Positions 1 to 8,779 are shown, counted from the stretch's first letter. The stretch is 64,000 nt of DNA from Streptantibioticus parmotrematis (GCF_019890615.1 NZ_JAINVZ010000005.1:62001-126000), one strand, 5' to 3'. The notes: a model not told the origin generated them from the sequence alone. Made by a program: numbers and translations.

Positions 1-732
1 TTCGGATTCCTGTTCATGGGAATGGACTCGGGAATGCCGTCCGGAATGGCCTCCCTGGTGCTCCAGGGCCAGGCGGTGTTCACCGTGCTGTTCGCCGCGG
101 TGCTGCTGCGCGAGAAGCCGCGCAAGGTACAGGTCGCCGGAATGCTGCTGGCGACCGCCGGAATCGTGGTGGCCGGAACGGATTCCGGGGCGGCGGGACC
201 GCTCGGCCCGTTCCTCATGGTGGTCGGCGCCGCCGCGTTCTGGGGCGTGTCCAACATCGCGATGCGCAAGGCGAGTCCGCCGGACATGTTCCGCTTCATG
301 GTCTGGGTGAGCGTCGTCCCGCCCATTCCGCTGGCGCTGATCTCCGTTCCGTACGAGGGCTGGCACAAGGACATCACCGCGCTGCGCGACATCTCCTGGG
401 GCGGTGCGGGCGCCGCCCTGTACGTGGCGTGGGGTGCGACGCTCTTCGGATTCGGCGTGTGGGGTTTCCTGCTGCGCACCTACGACTCGCCGACCGTGGC
501 CCCGTTCTCGCTCCTCGTACCGGTCTTCGGGCTCGCCGCCGCGTGGGTCTTCCAGGGCGAGCGGATGACGCTGACGACGTCGTTCGCCGCCGCGCTGGTG
601 GTCGTGGGCATCGCCATCGGCATGCTGCGCCCCGGCAGCGTGCCGTTCCTGCGGCGCGGAGCACCGTTGCCCGCCGTGGCGCCCGCGGACGCCGACCCGA
701 TGCCCGCCGCCGAGGACACGCCGGTCGCCTGA
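1..732 (+). CDS. EamA/DMT-family transporter, 3' part
   Basis: The reading frame is open from the first base of the window, so this is the C-terminal part of a gene that starts upstream; the first internal ATG is at 16. The roughly 240 visible residues contain about seven hydrophobic segments. They include the end of one EamA repeat and a full second repeat (about residues 75-215) with the LREKP and QGERMT loop pattern typical of drug/metabolite transporters. A soluble Pro/Ala-rich tail follows. Such proteins are ten-helix inner-membrane exporters of metabolites or amino acids; the substrate cannot be told from sequence. The family call is firm, the substrate unknown. Confidence 0.85.
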   Translation, partial: FGFLFMGMDSGMPSGMASLVLQGQAVFTVLFAAVLLREKPRKVQVAGMLLATAGIVVAGTDSGAAGPLGPFLMVVGAAAFWGVSNIAMRKASPPDMFRFMVWVSVVPPIPLALISVPYEGWHKDITALRDISWGGAGAALYVAWGATLFGFGVWGFLLRTYDSPTVAPFSLLVPVFGLAAAWVFQGERMTLTTSFAAALVVVGIAIGMLRPGSVPFLRRGAPLPAVAPADADPMPAAEDTPVA

Positions 733-941
733 GGGCGCGCCGGCCGTCCAAGGGCGCGCCGGCTGGCCGAGGTACGCGGCACACGTCGCCCTCCGGCCTG
801 CCCGCAGCCGTACCGCAACACTCGTGTGACCCTTTGGGGTGGGATCTTCCCGGAGACCCGCGCCGTGCCATCTTCTCGTGCATCGTGGGTAGGCGGCCGC
901 GTGTCCCAAGCTGCCCCTGTCCACAGGAGGTTGGAGTCCCC

Positions 942-1901
942 ATGCCGATGAAGGCCCGTCCGCCCCAACGTCTGCGCCACGGCTGCGCGGTCGCACTGAC
1001 CTCGGGCGCCGTCCTGGTCAGCGGGACGCTCGCCACCACGGCGCAGGCCGCGCCGACACGAGCGATGCCGACCCGGACCGCTCCGGTGAAGGCCGCGGTG
1101 GCGAGGACCGCGACCGTGAAAGCGCCCTCCATCGTGGCGAAGGGCGGCTACGTGATGAACGACGCCGCGGGCCGCGCCCTGTTCGCCAAGGCCGCCGACA
1201 CCGCTCGCTCCACCGGTTCCACCACGAAGATCATGACGGCCCGGGTGGTGCTCGCCAGCAAGAACCTCGACCTGAACGCCAAGGTGACGGTCCAGAAGGC
1301 CTACAGCGACTACATCGTCGCCAAGAACGCCTCGTCCGCCCATCTGATCGTCGGCGACAAGGTCACCGTCCGCCAACTGCTGTACGGCATGCTGCTGCCC
1401 TCGGGCTGCGACGCCGCCTACGCCCTCGCCGACACCTTCGGCAGCGGCACCACGCGGGCCGCGCGCGTGGCGTCGTTCATCGCGAAGATGAACGCCACGG
1501 CCAAGAGCCTCGGACTGCGCGACACCCACTTCGACTCGTTCGACGGCATAGGCAACGGCGCCAACTACTCCACGCCGCACGACCTGTCCGTCCTCGCGGC
1601 GAGTGCGATGCGCTACAGCACGTTCCGCTCCATCGTGGACACCAAGTCGACCCGGCAGACGGTCACCACGGAGTCGGGCGGCTACCGCTACATGGACTGG
1701 AGCAACACCGACAACCTGCTCACCGCCTACCCCGGCACCATCGGCGTCAAGACCGGCTCGGGTCCCGAAGCCGGGTACTGCCTGGTCTTCGCGGCCGTAC
1801 GCAACGGCAAGACGCTGATCGGTTCGGTGCTCGACTCCACCACGGAAGCCACCCGCACCACCGACGCGGAAAAGCTGCTCAACTACGGCTTCAGCCGCTA
1901 G
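942..1901 (+). CDS. D-alanyl-D-alanine carboxypeptidase/transpeptidase, S11 family, Streptomyces K15-like
   Basis: This is a secreted 319-residue penicillin-binding protein that trims or cross-links peptidoglycan stem peptides. The ATG at 942 follows an AGGAGG at 925-930. A Sec signal peptide covers residues 1-36 with an A-Q-A cleavage site. The serine-peptidase motifs are S93-T-T-K96 (nucleophile and lysine), S154-G-C156, and K270-T-G272. The middle motif is normally SGN; a cysteine there is the known feature of the Streptomyces K15 DD-transpeptidase, so that subfamily is the best match. The length fits a single catalytic domain without the C-terminal beta domain of PBP5. A strong hairpin follows the stop, so it is probably monocistronic. 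Confidence 0.9.
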   Translation: MPMKARPPQRLRHGCAVALTSGAVLVSGTLATTAQAAPTRAMPTRTAPVKAAVARTATVKAPSIVAKGGYVMNDAAGRALFAKAADTARSTGSTTKIMTARVVLASKNLDLNAKVTVQKAYSDYIVAKNASSAHLIVGDKVTVRQLLYGMLLPSGCDAAYALADTFGSGTTRAARVASFIAKMNATAKSLGLRDTHFDSFDGIGNGANYSTPHDLSVLAASAMRYSTFRSIVDTKSTRQTVTTESGGYRYMDWSNTDNLLTAYPGTIGVKTGSGPEAGYCLVFAAVRNGKTLIGSVLDSTTEATRTTDAEKLLNYGFSR

Positions 1902-1912
1902 GACAACACACC

Positions 1913-1951
1913 GTGCGCCCGGTCGCCGCGAACGCGGACGACCGGGCGCAC
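1913..1951 (+). terminator. Strong hairpin after the DD-peptidase gene
   Basis: Arms 1913-1925 and 1939-1951 are a perfect 13-bp inverted repeat, and further C/G pairs fold inside the loop. It begins 12 bases after the stop codon. No U-tract follows, as is usual in Streptomyces. It could act in both directions between this gene and the convergent exporter gene that ends at 2015. Confidence 0.7.
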
Positions 1952-2014
1952 AGTCATGTGTCTGCGCGGGTTGTCAGCCCGCGCGAGCGAAGGCGCCCGG
2001 GCGCACGCTCACGC

Positions 2015-3445
2015 CTACCCCTGTACCGCCTGACCCGTGCCGGGCTCGGCGCCCGCCGGGCTCGTCTCGACCCCGGCCAGCGCGGGCAGCCGGTGGACGT
2101 GGCCGTGGCGCCAGCGGTGCCCGCGGGCAGCTGTACGGCGGCCCCGCAGATGGCCCAACTCCCGCCGCAGCGTGGGCGCGAGCAACGGCCCCAGCACCAC
2201 GCCGCCGCCGAGCGCCAGCGCGATCCCGCTGGCCGTCACCAGCGAGGCCAGGCCCGGCGTGTACTGGCCCGTGCTCAGGTCGACGAATCCGCGGTACAGC
2301 GAGAGCCCCGGCACCAGCGGGAAGATCCCCGCCATCACGATGACCAGCGGCGGCACCCGCAGGCTACGGGCACACAGCGCTCCCGCCAGCCCGATGCCGA
2401 GCGCGGCGACGAACGACGCGGCGACCGCGCTCGCGCCGAACATCGACGCCACCAGGTACAGCAGCGACCCCGCCGCCCCGGCCGCGCCCGCCGCCAGTGC
2501 CGCGCGCAGTGGCGCGTAGTTGGCGACCGCCGCCGCCGCGGCGCCCAGCGTCCCGGCGATCACCCGGGTCGGCAGGCTGAGCAGCGGGACCGACAGGTCC
2601 GGTGTGACCCGTACGTCCACCCCCGCCAGCACCCCGAATCGCACGGCTATCGTCACGCCGACCAGCACGCCGATCGAGGACAGCAGGATCTCCACACCTC
2701 GGGACGTCGCGGTCAGCAGGTAGCCGGTGATGGCGTCCTGCACCGTGCCGACCGTGGCCAGCCCGGACAGCAGCACCGCGATGCTCGCCGCGACGACCAG
2801 CGAGGGCGCCTGCCCGGCCGGCAGCCGACCCGCCGCGTCCAGGCAGACCGTCACCCCCGTCGCCAGCGCCGCGCCCACCACCTGCTGGAACAACAACGGG
2901 ACCCGGTGATTGTTGAGCACCCGCCCCACCCGGTCGATCAGTGCCGTGGTGAGGCCCGCGAGCACCACGACGAGCGCGCCCGCGCCCAGCAGCAGCGACA
3001 TGCTGGCCGCCATGACCGCGAGCGACACGGTCGACACCCACCGCGGATACCGGTGGCCGCCCTTCGACAACTCGACAAGCTGCGATTCGACCTCGTCCAG
3101 CGAGGGCTTCTCCACCACGATCCGCTGCGCGAGACGCGTGGCCTCGTACAGCCGGGTGTAGTCGGGCGACCGTGAGGTCACCAGCCACATCGCCGTCACC
3201 GGTGCCCCGGGCACGCCCCGGGGCACCGACAGCGTGATGGCGTCCGCCGTGATGTTCACCTGTGCTTCCGGCACTCCGTAGGCCGCCGCGACCGCCAGCA
3301 CCGAGTCGGCGACGTCGGCGCTGCCCGCCTGCCGGGCCAGCAGCGTCTCGCCGAGTCGCAGTGCCACGTCCAGGACCCGTCGTACCCGCTCCTCTGTCAA
3401 AGCCACGACCGGTCGCGTGCCCGACACCTGCCGGACTATGCACAC
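2015..3445 (-). CDS. ThrE-type threonine/serine exporter family protein
   Basis: About 476 residues. A soluble N-terminal domain (about 1-150) precedes roughly ten hydrophobic segments, the layout of the Corynebacterium ThrE family that exports threonine and serine. The soluble part has the family's pattern of an N-terminal LRLGETLL helix, a predicted beta-sheet region and an RYPRWVS segment before the first membrane helix. The start is uncertain. The GTG at 3445 gives the longest form but has no clear ribosome site; an in-frame GTG about 13 codons inside is an alternative. It is separated from the upstream minus-strand gene by a very strong hairpin and is probably transcribed alone. Confidence 0.8.
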   Translation of the reverse strand: MCIVRQVSGTRPVVALTEERVRRVLDVALRLGETLLARQAGSADVADSVLAVAAAYGVPEAQVNITADAITLSVPRGVPGAPVTAMWLVTSRSPDYTRLYEATRLAQRIVVEKPSLDEVESQLVELSKGGHRYPRWVSTVSLAVMAASMSLLLGAGALVVVLAGLTTALIDRVGRVLNNHRVPLLFQQVVGAALATGVTVCLDAAGRLPAGQAPSLVVAASIAVLLSGLATVGTVQDAITGYLLTATSRGVEILLSSIGVLVGVTIAVRFGVLAGVDVRVTPDLSVPLLSLPTRVIAGTLGAAAAAVANYAPLRAALAAGAAGAAGSLLYLVASMFGASAVAASFVAALGIGLAGALCARSLRVPPLVIVMAGIFPLVPGLSLYRGFVDLSTGQYTPGLASLVTASGIALALGGGVVLGPLLAPTLRRELGHLRGRRTAARGHRWRHGHVHRLPALAGVETSPAGAEPGTGQAVQG

Positions 3446-3505
3446 CGCGGGTCGTACCGTGGGTCACACGGCGTGCGCGCTCCGGGCACCCGCGCCCGCA
3501 CGGAC

Positions 3506-3560
3506 GCGGCCCCCGGCGGCCGCCTCGCCCCCCACGGGCGAGGCGGCCGCCGGGGGCCGC
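3506..3560 (-). terminator. Perfect 25-bp stem terminator
   Basis: Arms 3506-3530 and 3536-3560 are perfectly complementary over 25 bp with a 5-base loop. It lies 14 bases beyond the stop of the small membrane protein gene and upstream of the ThrE-type gene, so it most likely ends transcription of the former. Confidence 0.8.
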
Positions 3561-3574
3561 GAGCACGTCCGCCC

Positions 3575-3871
3575 TCAGACGCGCCGGATGCGGTCCGCCA
3601 CGAAGTGGCCGACGGCCAGGTAGACCGCCGCCGCGATGCCGTAGTTGAGTACCGTGCGCAGCCAGCCCGCACGCGGTGTGAACAGGTCGCGCGACCAGCC
3701 CGAAAGCCAGTCCGCGGCATTGTGGACCCAGTTGACCAGGTCGTTCGCGCGGTTCGCGTCGAGGAACCACATCACAATCCACACGATCAGGATGAGTGCC
3801 GCCGCGTCCGCGACTCCCGCAACCAGACGCGCCGCGCCACTTCCTCCGTATCGGGCTCTGTATCCGGTCAT
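3575..3871 (-). CDS. Small two-helix membrane protein
   Basis: 98 residues from the ATG at 3871, which has an AAGG about 9 bases upstream. Two hydrophobic stretches (about residues 17-36 and 72-88) flank a polar segment rich in Trp, Asp and Asn, so it is predicted to be a two-pass membrane protein with a short Arg-rich C-terminus. No enzymatic motif was seen. It starts 35 bases after the end of the upstream ribosomal-protection gene on the same strand and may share its transcript, with the strong hairpin downstream ending both. No function can be assigned. Confidence 0.7.
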   Translation of the reverse strand: MTGYRARYGGSGAARLVAGVADAAALILIVWIVMWFLDANRANDLVNWVHNAADWLSGWSRDLFTPRAGWLRTVLNYGIAAAVYLAVGHFVADRIRRV

Positions 3872-3906
3872 GCCCAACGCCTTGCCGTGCCGGGGGCGTT
3901 GAAACC

Positions 3907-5907
3907 TCAAGGTTTCCCTTCCAACGGCCGGTCGCCGTCCGGCCGGGACCACCACACGCCCTCACCGTGCGACAGCCCGGGCAGCGCGCGCTGGGCCTCC
4001 GGCGCCGCGCGCGCCGGGATCACCCCCTCGACCAGCCATGACGACGTGCCGCCCGAGGTCCGCCGGATGTGCGCGCCGAGCCGGGCCAGGCACGCGGTGA
4101 CCGGCGCGAGGCAGTCCAGCGGCACGTCGGCCTCGAAGGCGTGACAGGGCTCGTACACCCGCGTGCCGGCCCGCGCCAGGGCCCTGCGCAGCACCAGGCG
4201 GGTCACCTCGCGGAAGTCACCGGCGGTACTGAGGGGGCCGACGAAGGCCGAACGGACCAGTGTGACGGCGCAGTCGGTCACCACCCAGCCACCCGGGCCC
4301 TCGCGCAGCCCCGCGTGGACGCTCTCCTCGACGGCCCGGTGGAACGCGGGCGGGAGCGCGCCGAGCTCGGTCTCGTACCGGAACACGCACCCCGAGCCGT
4401 GCGCCAGCGGGTCCACCCGCAGTCCCACGGTGGCCCACCGGCCGTCCGGGGTGGGGGCACGCCATCCCATCTCCTCGCACGCCTCGGCGGAACCGGCCGG
4501 GCGCTCCACGCAGATGATCGCGCTCGGCGCGAAGTCGGCCTCGATGCCGTGGTCGCGCACCAGGGTGGCGGCGATGATCTCCTTCTGGACCTCGCCGTAC
4601 AGCAGCACGCGGGTGGCGCCGTCCGGCTCCGCCTCGGCGTGGATCAGCGGGTCGCGGTCGGCGAGCTCCAGGAGCGCGGCGTGCAGCCGGGCGGTGGCGC
4701 CAGGCGAGGAATGCCGCGGCCTGACGGTGGTCCTGAGCGTCGGCGCGGGCAGCAGCGGCGTCGCGTTGCCGCCGTGTTCGTCGCGCGACAGCCGGTCCCC
4801 GGGCCGTACACCGGGCAGGCCGGTGATCCTGCCGATGTTCCCCGCGGTGAGCACGGTGGCGTCCTGCCCCTCGCGACCGACGACGTGGAGGGAGGTGATC
4901 CGGCCGGTGTGGCGGCCGGTCGAGCCGTCCGCCTCCCGGCGCAGCAGCGTCACCCGTCGGCGGGGCGCCAACTCGCCCGCGAACAACCGCAGATACGCTC
5001 GCCGTTCGCCGCCGGGACCACGGTCCACGGCGAAGACCGTGCCGCGCGGCGCGGTCGCGGCCCGCGACTCCCCGCCCTCCTCATCGGGTCCCGTGGCGGC
5101 ACCCCGCACGTACGGCGTGCGCAGGGCGGGGCCGAGCAACCCGGTCATCCCGTCGACCAGCGCGCCGATGCCCTCGCCACTGAGCGCGGCCCCGAAGTAC
5201 ACCGGGAAGACCCGCGCCCCGCCGACCTGCTCGGCGAGGACCGCGCGCAGGTCGGCGGCCGTGGGAAGCGGGCCGTCCACCATCCTGGCCAGCAGCGCGT
5301 CGTCGCACTCGGCGAGCACCTCACCGGTGGACGCGAGCACGGACGGGTCGTCGAGGGACAGCGGCAGGGCGCGTGCTTCCGGCGTGCCGATCCGTGTCAC
5401 CCGGGTCATCGCGACGACCCGGGGGCTCAGCCTGCGCCGGATGTCGTCCAGCAGCCCGGCGTCACGCGCCCCGGACCGGTCGATCTTGTTGACGAACAGC
5501 AGCGTCGGCAGGCCCATGCCGCGCAGCGTCCGCATCAGCAGCCGGGTGTGGGCCTGCACACCCTCCACCGCGGACACCACGAGCACCGCCGCGTCCAGCA
5601 CCCCGAGCGCCCGCTCGACCTCGGCGACGAAGTCCGCGTGCCCCGGTGTGTCGATCAGGTTGACCTGGGTGTGGTCCGTGGTGAACGAGACGACGGCGGA
5701 GCGCACGGTGATGCCGCGCTGCCGTTCGATGTCCCCGGTGTCGGTCTGGGTGTCACCGGTGTCGACGCCGCCGAGGCGGTCGATGACGCCGGTGTCGAAC
5801 AGCAGGCGCTCGGTCAGGCTGGTCTTGCCCGCGTCGACGTGCGCCAGGATGCCGACGTTCAGAGTGTGCTGGACGTTCCTCGTGGCAGGGAGGGAAGGAG
5901 TGCGCAT
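3907..5907 (-). CDS. OtrA/Tet(M)-type ribosomal protection GTPase (EF-G paralogue)
   Basis: 666 residues, close to the usual length of Tet(M)/OtrA proteins (about 640-665). GTPase motifs are intact: AHVDAGKT at 22-29, RGITV at 64-68, DTPGH at 86-90, NKID at 140-143. Domains II to V of an EF-G-like factor follow. The short N-terminus and the LNVGILAHVDAGKTSL opening are characteristic of tetracycline-type ribosomal protection proteins rather than true EF-G. The family displaces tetracyclines from the 30S subunit by GTP hydrolysis; chromosomal copies in Streptomyces may also serve other translation-stress roles. The ATG at 5907 was chosen because it begins right before the conserved opening. 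It is divergent from the SDR gene at 6084, sharing a 176-bp promoter region. Confidence 0.88.
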   Translation of the reverse strand: MRTPSLPATRNVQHTLNVGILAHVDAGKTSLTERLLFDTGVIDRLGGVDTGDTQTDTGDIERQRGITVRSAVVSFTTDHTQVNLIDTPGHADFVAEVERALGVLDAAVLVVSAVEGVQAHTRLLMRTLRGMGLPTLLFVNKIDRSGARDAGLLDDIRRRLSPRVVAMTRVTRIGTPEARALPLSLDDPSVLASTGEVLAECDDALLARMVDGPLPTAADLRAVLAEQVGGARVFPVYFGAALSGEGIGALVDGMTGLLGPALRTPYVRGAATGPDEEGGESRAATAPRGTVFAVDRGPGGERRAYLRLFAGELAPRRRVTLLRREADGSTGRHTGRITSLHVVGREGQDATVLTAGNIGRITGLPGVRPGDRLSRDEHGGNATPLLPAPTLRTTVRPRHSSPGATARLHAALLELADRDPLIHAEAEPDGATRVLLYGEVQKEIIAATLVRDHGIEADFAPSAIICVERPAGSAEACEEMGWRAPTPDGRWATVGLRVDPLAHGSGCVFRYETELGALPPAFHRAVEESVHAGLREGPGGWVVTDCAVTLVRSAFVGPLSTAGDFREVTRLVLRRALARAGTRVYEPCHAFEADVPLDCLAPVTACLARLGAHIRRTSGGTSSWLVEGVIPARAAPEAQRALPGLSHGEGVWWSRPDGDRPLEGKP

Positions 5908-6070
5908 GTGTGTGTGAGTCCTCGGAAAGTCACCGTCCGGATGGGGCGCTGGGTGATTCCGTGGAGTCGGCGCATCGCGTTGCTTCCTGCCTGGTGGGGA
6001 ACGGGTCCTGCGCCATCCTGGCAGTCGCCCGGCCGCGCGCAACCGAATATTCGCCGCGCGTGCCGCCGTC

Positions 6071-6083
6071 TAGGGTGGCCGTC
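6071..6083 (+). promoter_or_regulatory. Possible -10 element giving a near-leaderless SDR transcript
   Basis: TAGGGT at 6071-6076 lies 7 bases before the ATG at 6084, the spacing expected of a leaderless or very short-leader transcript. No convincing -35 box was seen, so this is only a candidate. Confidence 0.35.
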
Positions 6084-6863
6084 ATGACGCCGCAGACGTA
6101 TCTGACGCAGCTGTTCTCCCTGGACGGCCGGGTGGCCGTGGTGACCGGCGGCAGCTCCGGTATCGGCCGGGCGATCGCCGGCGCGCTCTCCCGGGCGGGC
6201 GCCCGCGTCGTGCTCGTGGCCCGCGGAAAGGACGAACTGGCCCGCGTCGCGGACGAGTTGACGGCGGAGGGCGGCGAGACGGGATGGGTCAGCGCCGACC
6301 TGGCCGACCGCGACGGGGTGCGCGACGCGGCGCGGGAGGCGGCCGCGGTGTTCGGGGAGCCCGACATCCTGGTCAACAGCGCGGGGATCAACCTGCGCCC
6401 GCCGATGGACGAGCTGGACGACGCCACGTGGGACACCACGATGGCGGTGAACCTCACCGCGCCCTATCTGCTCGGCCAGTGCTTCGGCCCGGGCATGGCA
6501 CGGCGCGGCTTCGGCCGCCTCATCCACATCTCCTCGCAGCAGGCGCACCGCGCGTTCGTCGACAGCGGCGCCTACGGGGTGTCCAAGGGCGGGCTCGAAT
6601 CGCTGGCCCGCTCGCAGGCCGAGGCCTGGTCGCCGTACGGCGTCACCAGCAACACGCTCGTGCCGGGCTTCGTGATGACGCCGCTCAACGCCCGGCTCTC
6701 CTCGGACCCCGACCGGGTGGCGGCGCTCGCCCGCCGCACGCTCGTGGGCCGCAACGGCGTCCCGGAGGACTTCGCGGGCGCCGCCGTCTTCCTCGCCTCG
6801 GCCGCCTCGGCCTACGTCACCGGGCAGGCGCTCTTCGTGGACGGCGGGTTCTCCGTGCACTGA
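6084..6863 (+). CDS. Short-chain dehydrogenase/reductase (classical SDR)
   Basis: 259 residues. The Rossmann glycine motif TGGSSGIG is at 21-28, the NSAG segment at 98-101, and the catalytic set is N123, S150/S151, Y164 and K168 (YGVSK). The C-terminus has the usual substrate-loop and VTGQALFVDGG ending. It is an NAD(P)H-dependent oxidoreductase of a sugar, alcohol or keto-acid type; the substrate is unknown. It stands alone, divergent from the ribosomal-protection gene and convergent with the serine hydrolase that ends at 6898. Confidence 0.88.
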   Translation: MTPQTYLTQLFSLDGRVAVVTGGSSGIGRAIAGALSRAGARVVLVARGKDELARVADELTAEGGETGWVSADLADRDGVRDAAREAAAVFGEPDILVNSAGINLRPPMDELDDATWDTTMAVNLTAPYLLGQCFGPGMARRGFGRLIHISSQQAHRAFVDSGAYGVSKGGLESLARSQAEAWSPYGVTSNTLVPGFVMTPLNARLSSDPDRVAALARRTLVGRNGVPEDFAGAAVFLASAASAYVTGQALFVDGGFSVH

Positions 6864-6897
6864 GGCCGGACGGGCGCGGGACGTGGGGCGTACGAGG

Positions 6898-7716
6898 TCA
6901 GTCCACGGCTTCGGCCGCCGCCCTGGCCGCGGTCTCCACGAGGGAGATCCCCGTCTGCTGGGACGGCTGGCCGTCGCTGAGCACGGCGATGAGCAGGCGG
7001 TGGCCGTCGTGCCGGACCTCGCCCACGCTGTTGATCACCCACAGGCCGTCGTCGCTGCGCGGCAGCCAGCCGTTCTTCAGCCCGCTCACGGTGCCCGGGT
7101 CGGCCGCCGCGCTCACGCCCCACTGCTGATCGGCGCGCACCGCGCGCATCAGCGAGACGGCGTACTGACGGGAGGAGTCGGTCAGCGGCGAGTGCGGCGT
7201 CATGATCGCCGCGAGCAGCCGCAGCTGGTCGTCGGCGGTGGTCGTGGTCAGGCCCCAGGCCGTCCCCGCGCCGACGGTGGTGGAGCGCAGCCCGAGCGTC
7301 CGGTGGGTTCGCGTCACCGCGGCGGCGCCGAGCTCGCTCCACAGCGTGCTGGCGGCGTCGTTGTCGCTGTCCTGGATCATCACGCCGGCCAGCCGCCGCT
7401 CCCGGTCGGTGAGCGGCCGGTGCTGCTCCTGCGCCCGGAGCAACAGCGTGACGAGGATGTCGACCTTGACGATGCTGGCGGTGACGAAGCGATGGCCGTC
7501 GGCCGTCGAGTACCGCCCGGTGACGCCGGTGTCCAGATCGCGGACGGCGACCGACAACCGCCCGGTGCCGGAATCCCCCGGCTGACCCACCGCGCCGGAG
7601 ACCATCGAGGCGACGCCCGCGTCGGCGTCGGTCGTGGAGCGCATGGCCGCGACGATACGCCCCCCGGCCAGCACCGCGACCAGGGACAGCACCGCACCGA
7701 CCGTACGGACCCGCAT
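6898..7716 (-). CDS. Exported penicillin-binding serine hydrolase, class A beta-lactamase fold
   Basis: 272 residues with an N-terminal hydrophobic signal or anchor segment (about 5-24). Active-serine motifs are S81-I-V-K84 and S117-D-N119. The third box is K214-N-G216 in place of KTG, and the omega loop has no recognisable Glu corresponding to Glu166 of class A enzymes. It is therefore more likely a non-hydrolytic relative or a peptidase-like penicillin-binding protein than a working beta-lactamase. The 163-bp gap to the NRPS-associated oxidoreductase gene upstream on the same strand suggests its own promoter, and nothing ties it to that cluster except position. Confidence 0.75.
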   Translation of the reverse strand: MRVRTVGAVLSLVAVLAGGRIVAAMRSTTDADAGVASMVSGAVGQPGDSGTGRLSVAVRDLDTGVTGRYSTADGHRFVTASIVKVDILVTLLLRAQEQHRPLTDRERRLAGVMIQDSDNDAASTLWSELGAAAVTRTHRTLGLRSTTVGAGTAWGLTTTTADDQLRLLAAIMTPHSPLTDSSRQYAVSLMRAVRADQQWGVSAAADPGTVSGLKNGWLPRSDDGLWVINSVGEVRHDGHRLLIAVLSDGQPSQQTGISLVETAARAAAEAVD

Positions 7717-7879
7717 GCGCCGCCGTCACCCCGTTCCTCTGCCGCCCGCCCGGCGGAAGCGGCGGGCCCGCCGGACCGGCCGGGAACCACACCGCACTCC
7801 GCCTCGGGACCGGGATACCCCGTACGACAGCGCGGATCAATACGCGATGCGGGTGAAGCACCCCGGCCGACGCCTCCTG

Positions 7880-8779
7880 TCACCGCCCCCGCAGCAGGCC
7901 GATCACCGGTGCGAACGCGGCCATGTCCCGCTCGTGCACGCACACGTACGAGAACCCGAACCGCTCCCTGCGCTCCAGCAGCGCGGCGGCGATCTGCTCC
8001 TCGCTGCCGACCAGCAGGGTGGGCACCTCGACGATCTGCTGAGCCGTCAGGTACGGCAGGCGCCTGCGCATCGTCTCCGCGGTGCCCGACCGGTCGGGCG
8101 TCACGACGACCGTCTGCACGAGGATGTTGCGTTCCAACCCCGCCGCGCGCTCGCCCGCCTCCCGCTCGAAGAAGCGCACCCGCTCGGCCATGGCGTCCGC
8201 GTCGATCAGCCGCAGCGTGCCGCGTGCCGAGCCCGGCGCGAGGACGGCACCGGCGAACGACACGATGTCCGCGTGACGGGCGGCGAGCCGCAGCACCCGG
8301 TCGCCGTTGCCGCCGATCAGCACCGGCAGCCGGGCGGGCGGTTCGGTGAACCCCAGCGGACGCGGGTCGGCGAACAGGGCACGCAGGCTGGTGACGGTGT
8401 CCTCCAGCCGGTCCACCCTGCTGCCCGCGCTGCCCCACTCCACCCCCGCGGTGTCGAACTCCGAGCGCACGTAGCCGGTGCCGACGCCCACCTCGACGCG
8501 GCCGTCGGTCAGCGCCTCCGCGGACAGCGCCTCCCGGGCCAGCAGGACCGGGTTCCAGAAGGCGCTGTTGAGGACGTACGTGGTCACCCGCGCCCGGGTC
8601 GTCGCGTGCGCCGCGGCGACCATCGCGGAGAACGGCGCCTGCACGCCCAGGTGGTCGGGGACCGCGATGACGTCGAACCCGTGGCGTTCGGCGGCACGGC
8701 ACCGGTCGGCCCACTCGGACCCGCGTGAGGCGACGGGCGAGAGGTTGACGCCGAAGCGGAAGGGGGTGGCCGGGCTCAC
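7880..8779 (-). CDS. Luciferase-fold (LLM) F420-type oxidoreductase, last gene of the NRPS-PKS cluster
   Basis: 299 residues. It has the bacterial-luciferase-like TIM barrel pattern: FGVNLSP opening, FDVIAVPDHLG, the RVEVGVGTGY loop, and LPVLIGGNG about two-thirds along. It resembles the F420-dependent LLM subfamily found in actinobacteria. The GTG start at 8779 overlaps the TGA stop of the C-T-C NRPS gene (GTGA), so it is translationally coupled and belongs to the same operon. Known members reduce or oxidise carbonyls, imines or C=C bonds with F420. A role in reducing the beta-keto group left by the PKS module is an inference from context. Cofactor F420 versus FMN is not proven by sequence. 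Confidence 0.82.
   Translation of the reverse strand: MSPATPFRFGVNLSPVASRGSEWADRCRAAERHGFDVIAVPDHLGVQAPFSAMVAAAHATTRARVTTYVLNSAFWNPVLLAREALSAEALTDGRVEVGVGTGYVRSEFDTAGVEWGSAGSRVDRLEDTVTSLRALFADPRPLGFTEPPARLPVLIGGNGDRVLRLAARHADIVSFAGAVLAPGSARGTLRLIDADAMAERVRFFEREAGERAAGLERNILVQTVVVTPDRSGTAETMRRRLPYLTAQQIVEVPTLLVGSEEQIAAALLERRERFGFSYVCVHERDMAAFAPVIGLLRGR

Noticed and set aside
374-1580. Long minus-strand frames opposite the EamA and DD-peptidase genes
   Set aside because: Arg/Gly-rich translations typical of antisense frames in high-G+C DNA; the plus-strand frames carry clear family motifs.
5859-6060. Possible leader peptide upstream of the ribosomal protection gene, as in Tet(M) attenuation
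   Set aside because: A short frame ending across the start region exists, but no terminator/antiterminator pair could be drawn with confidence.
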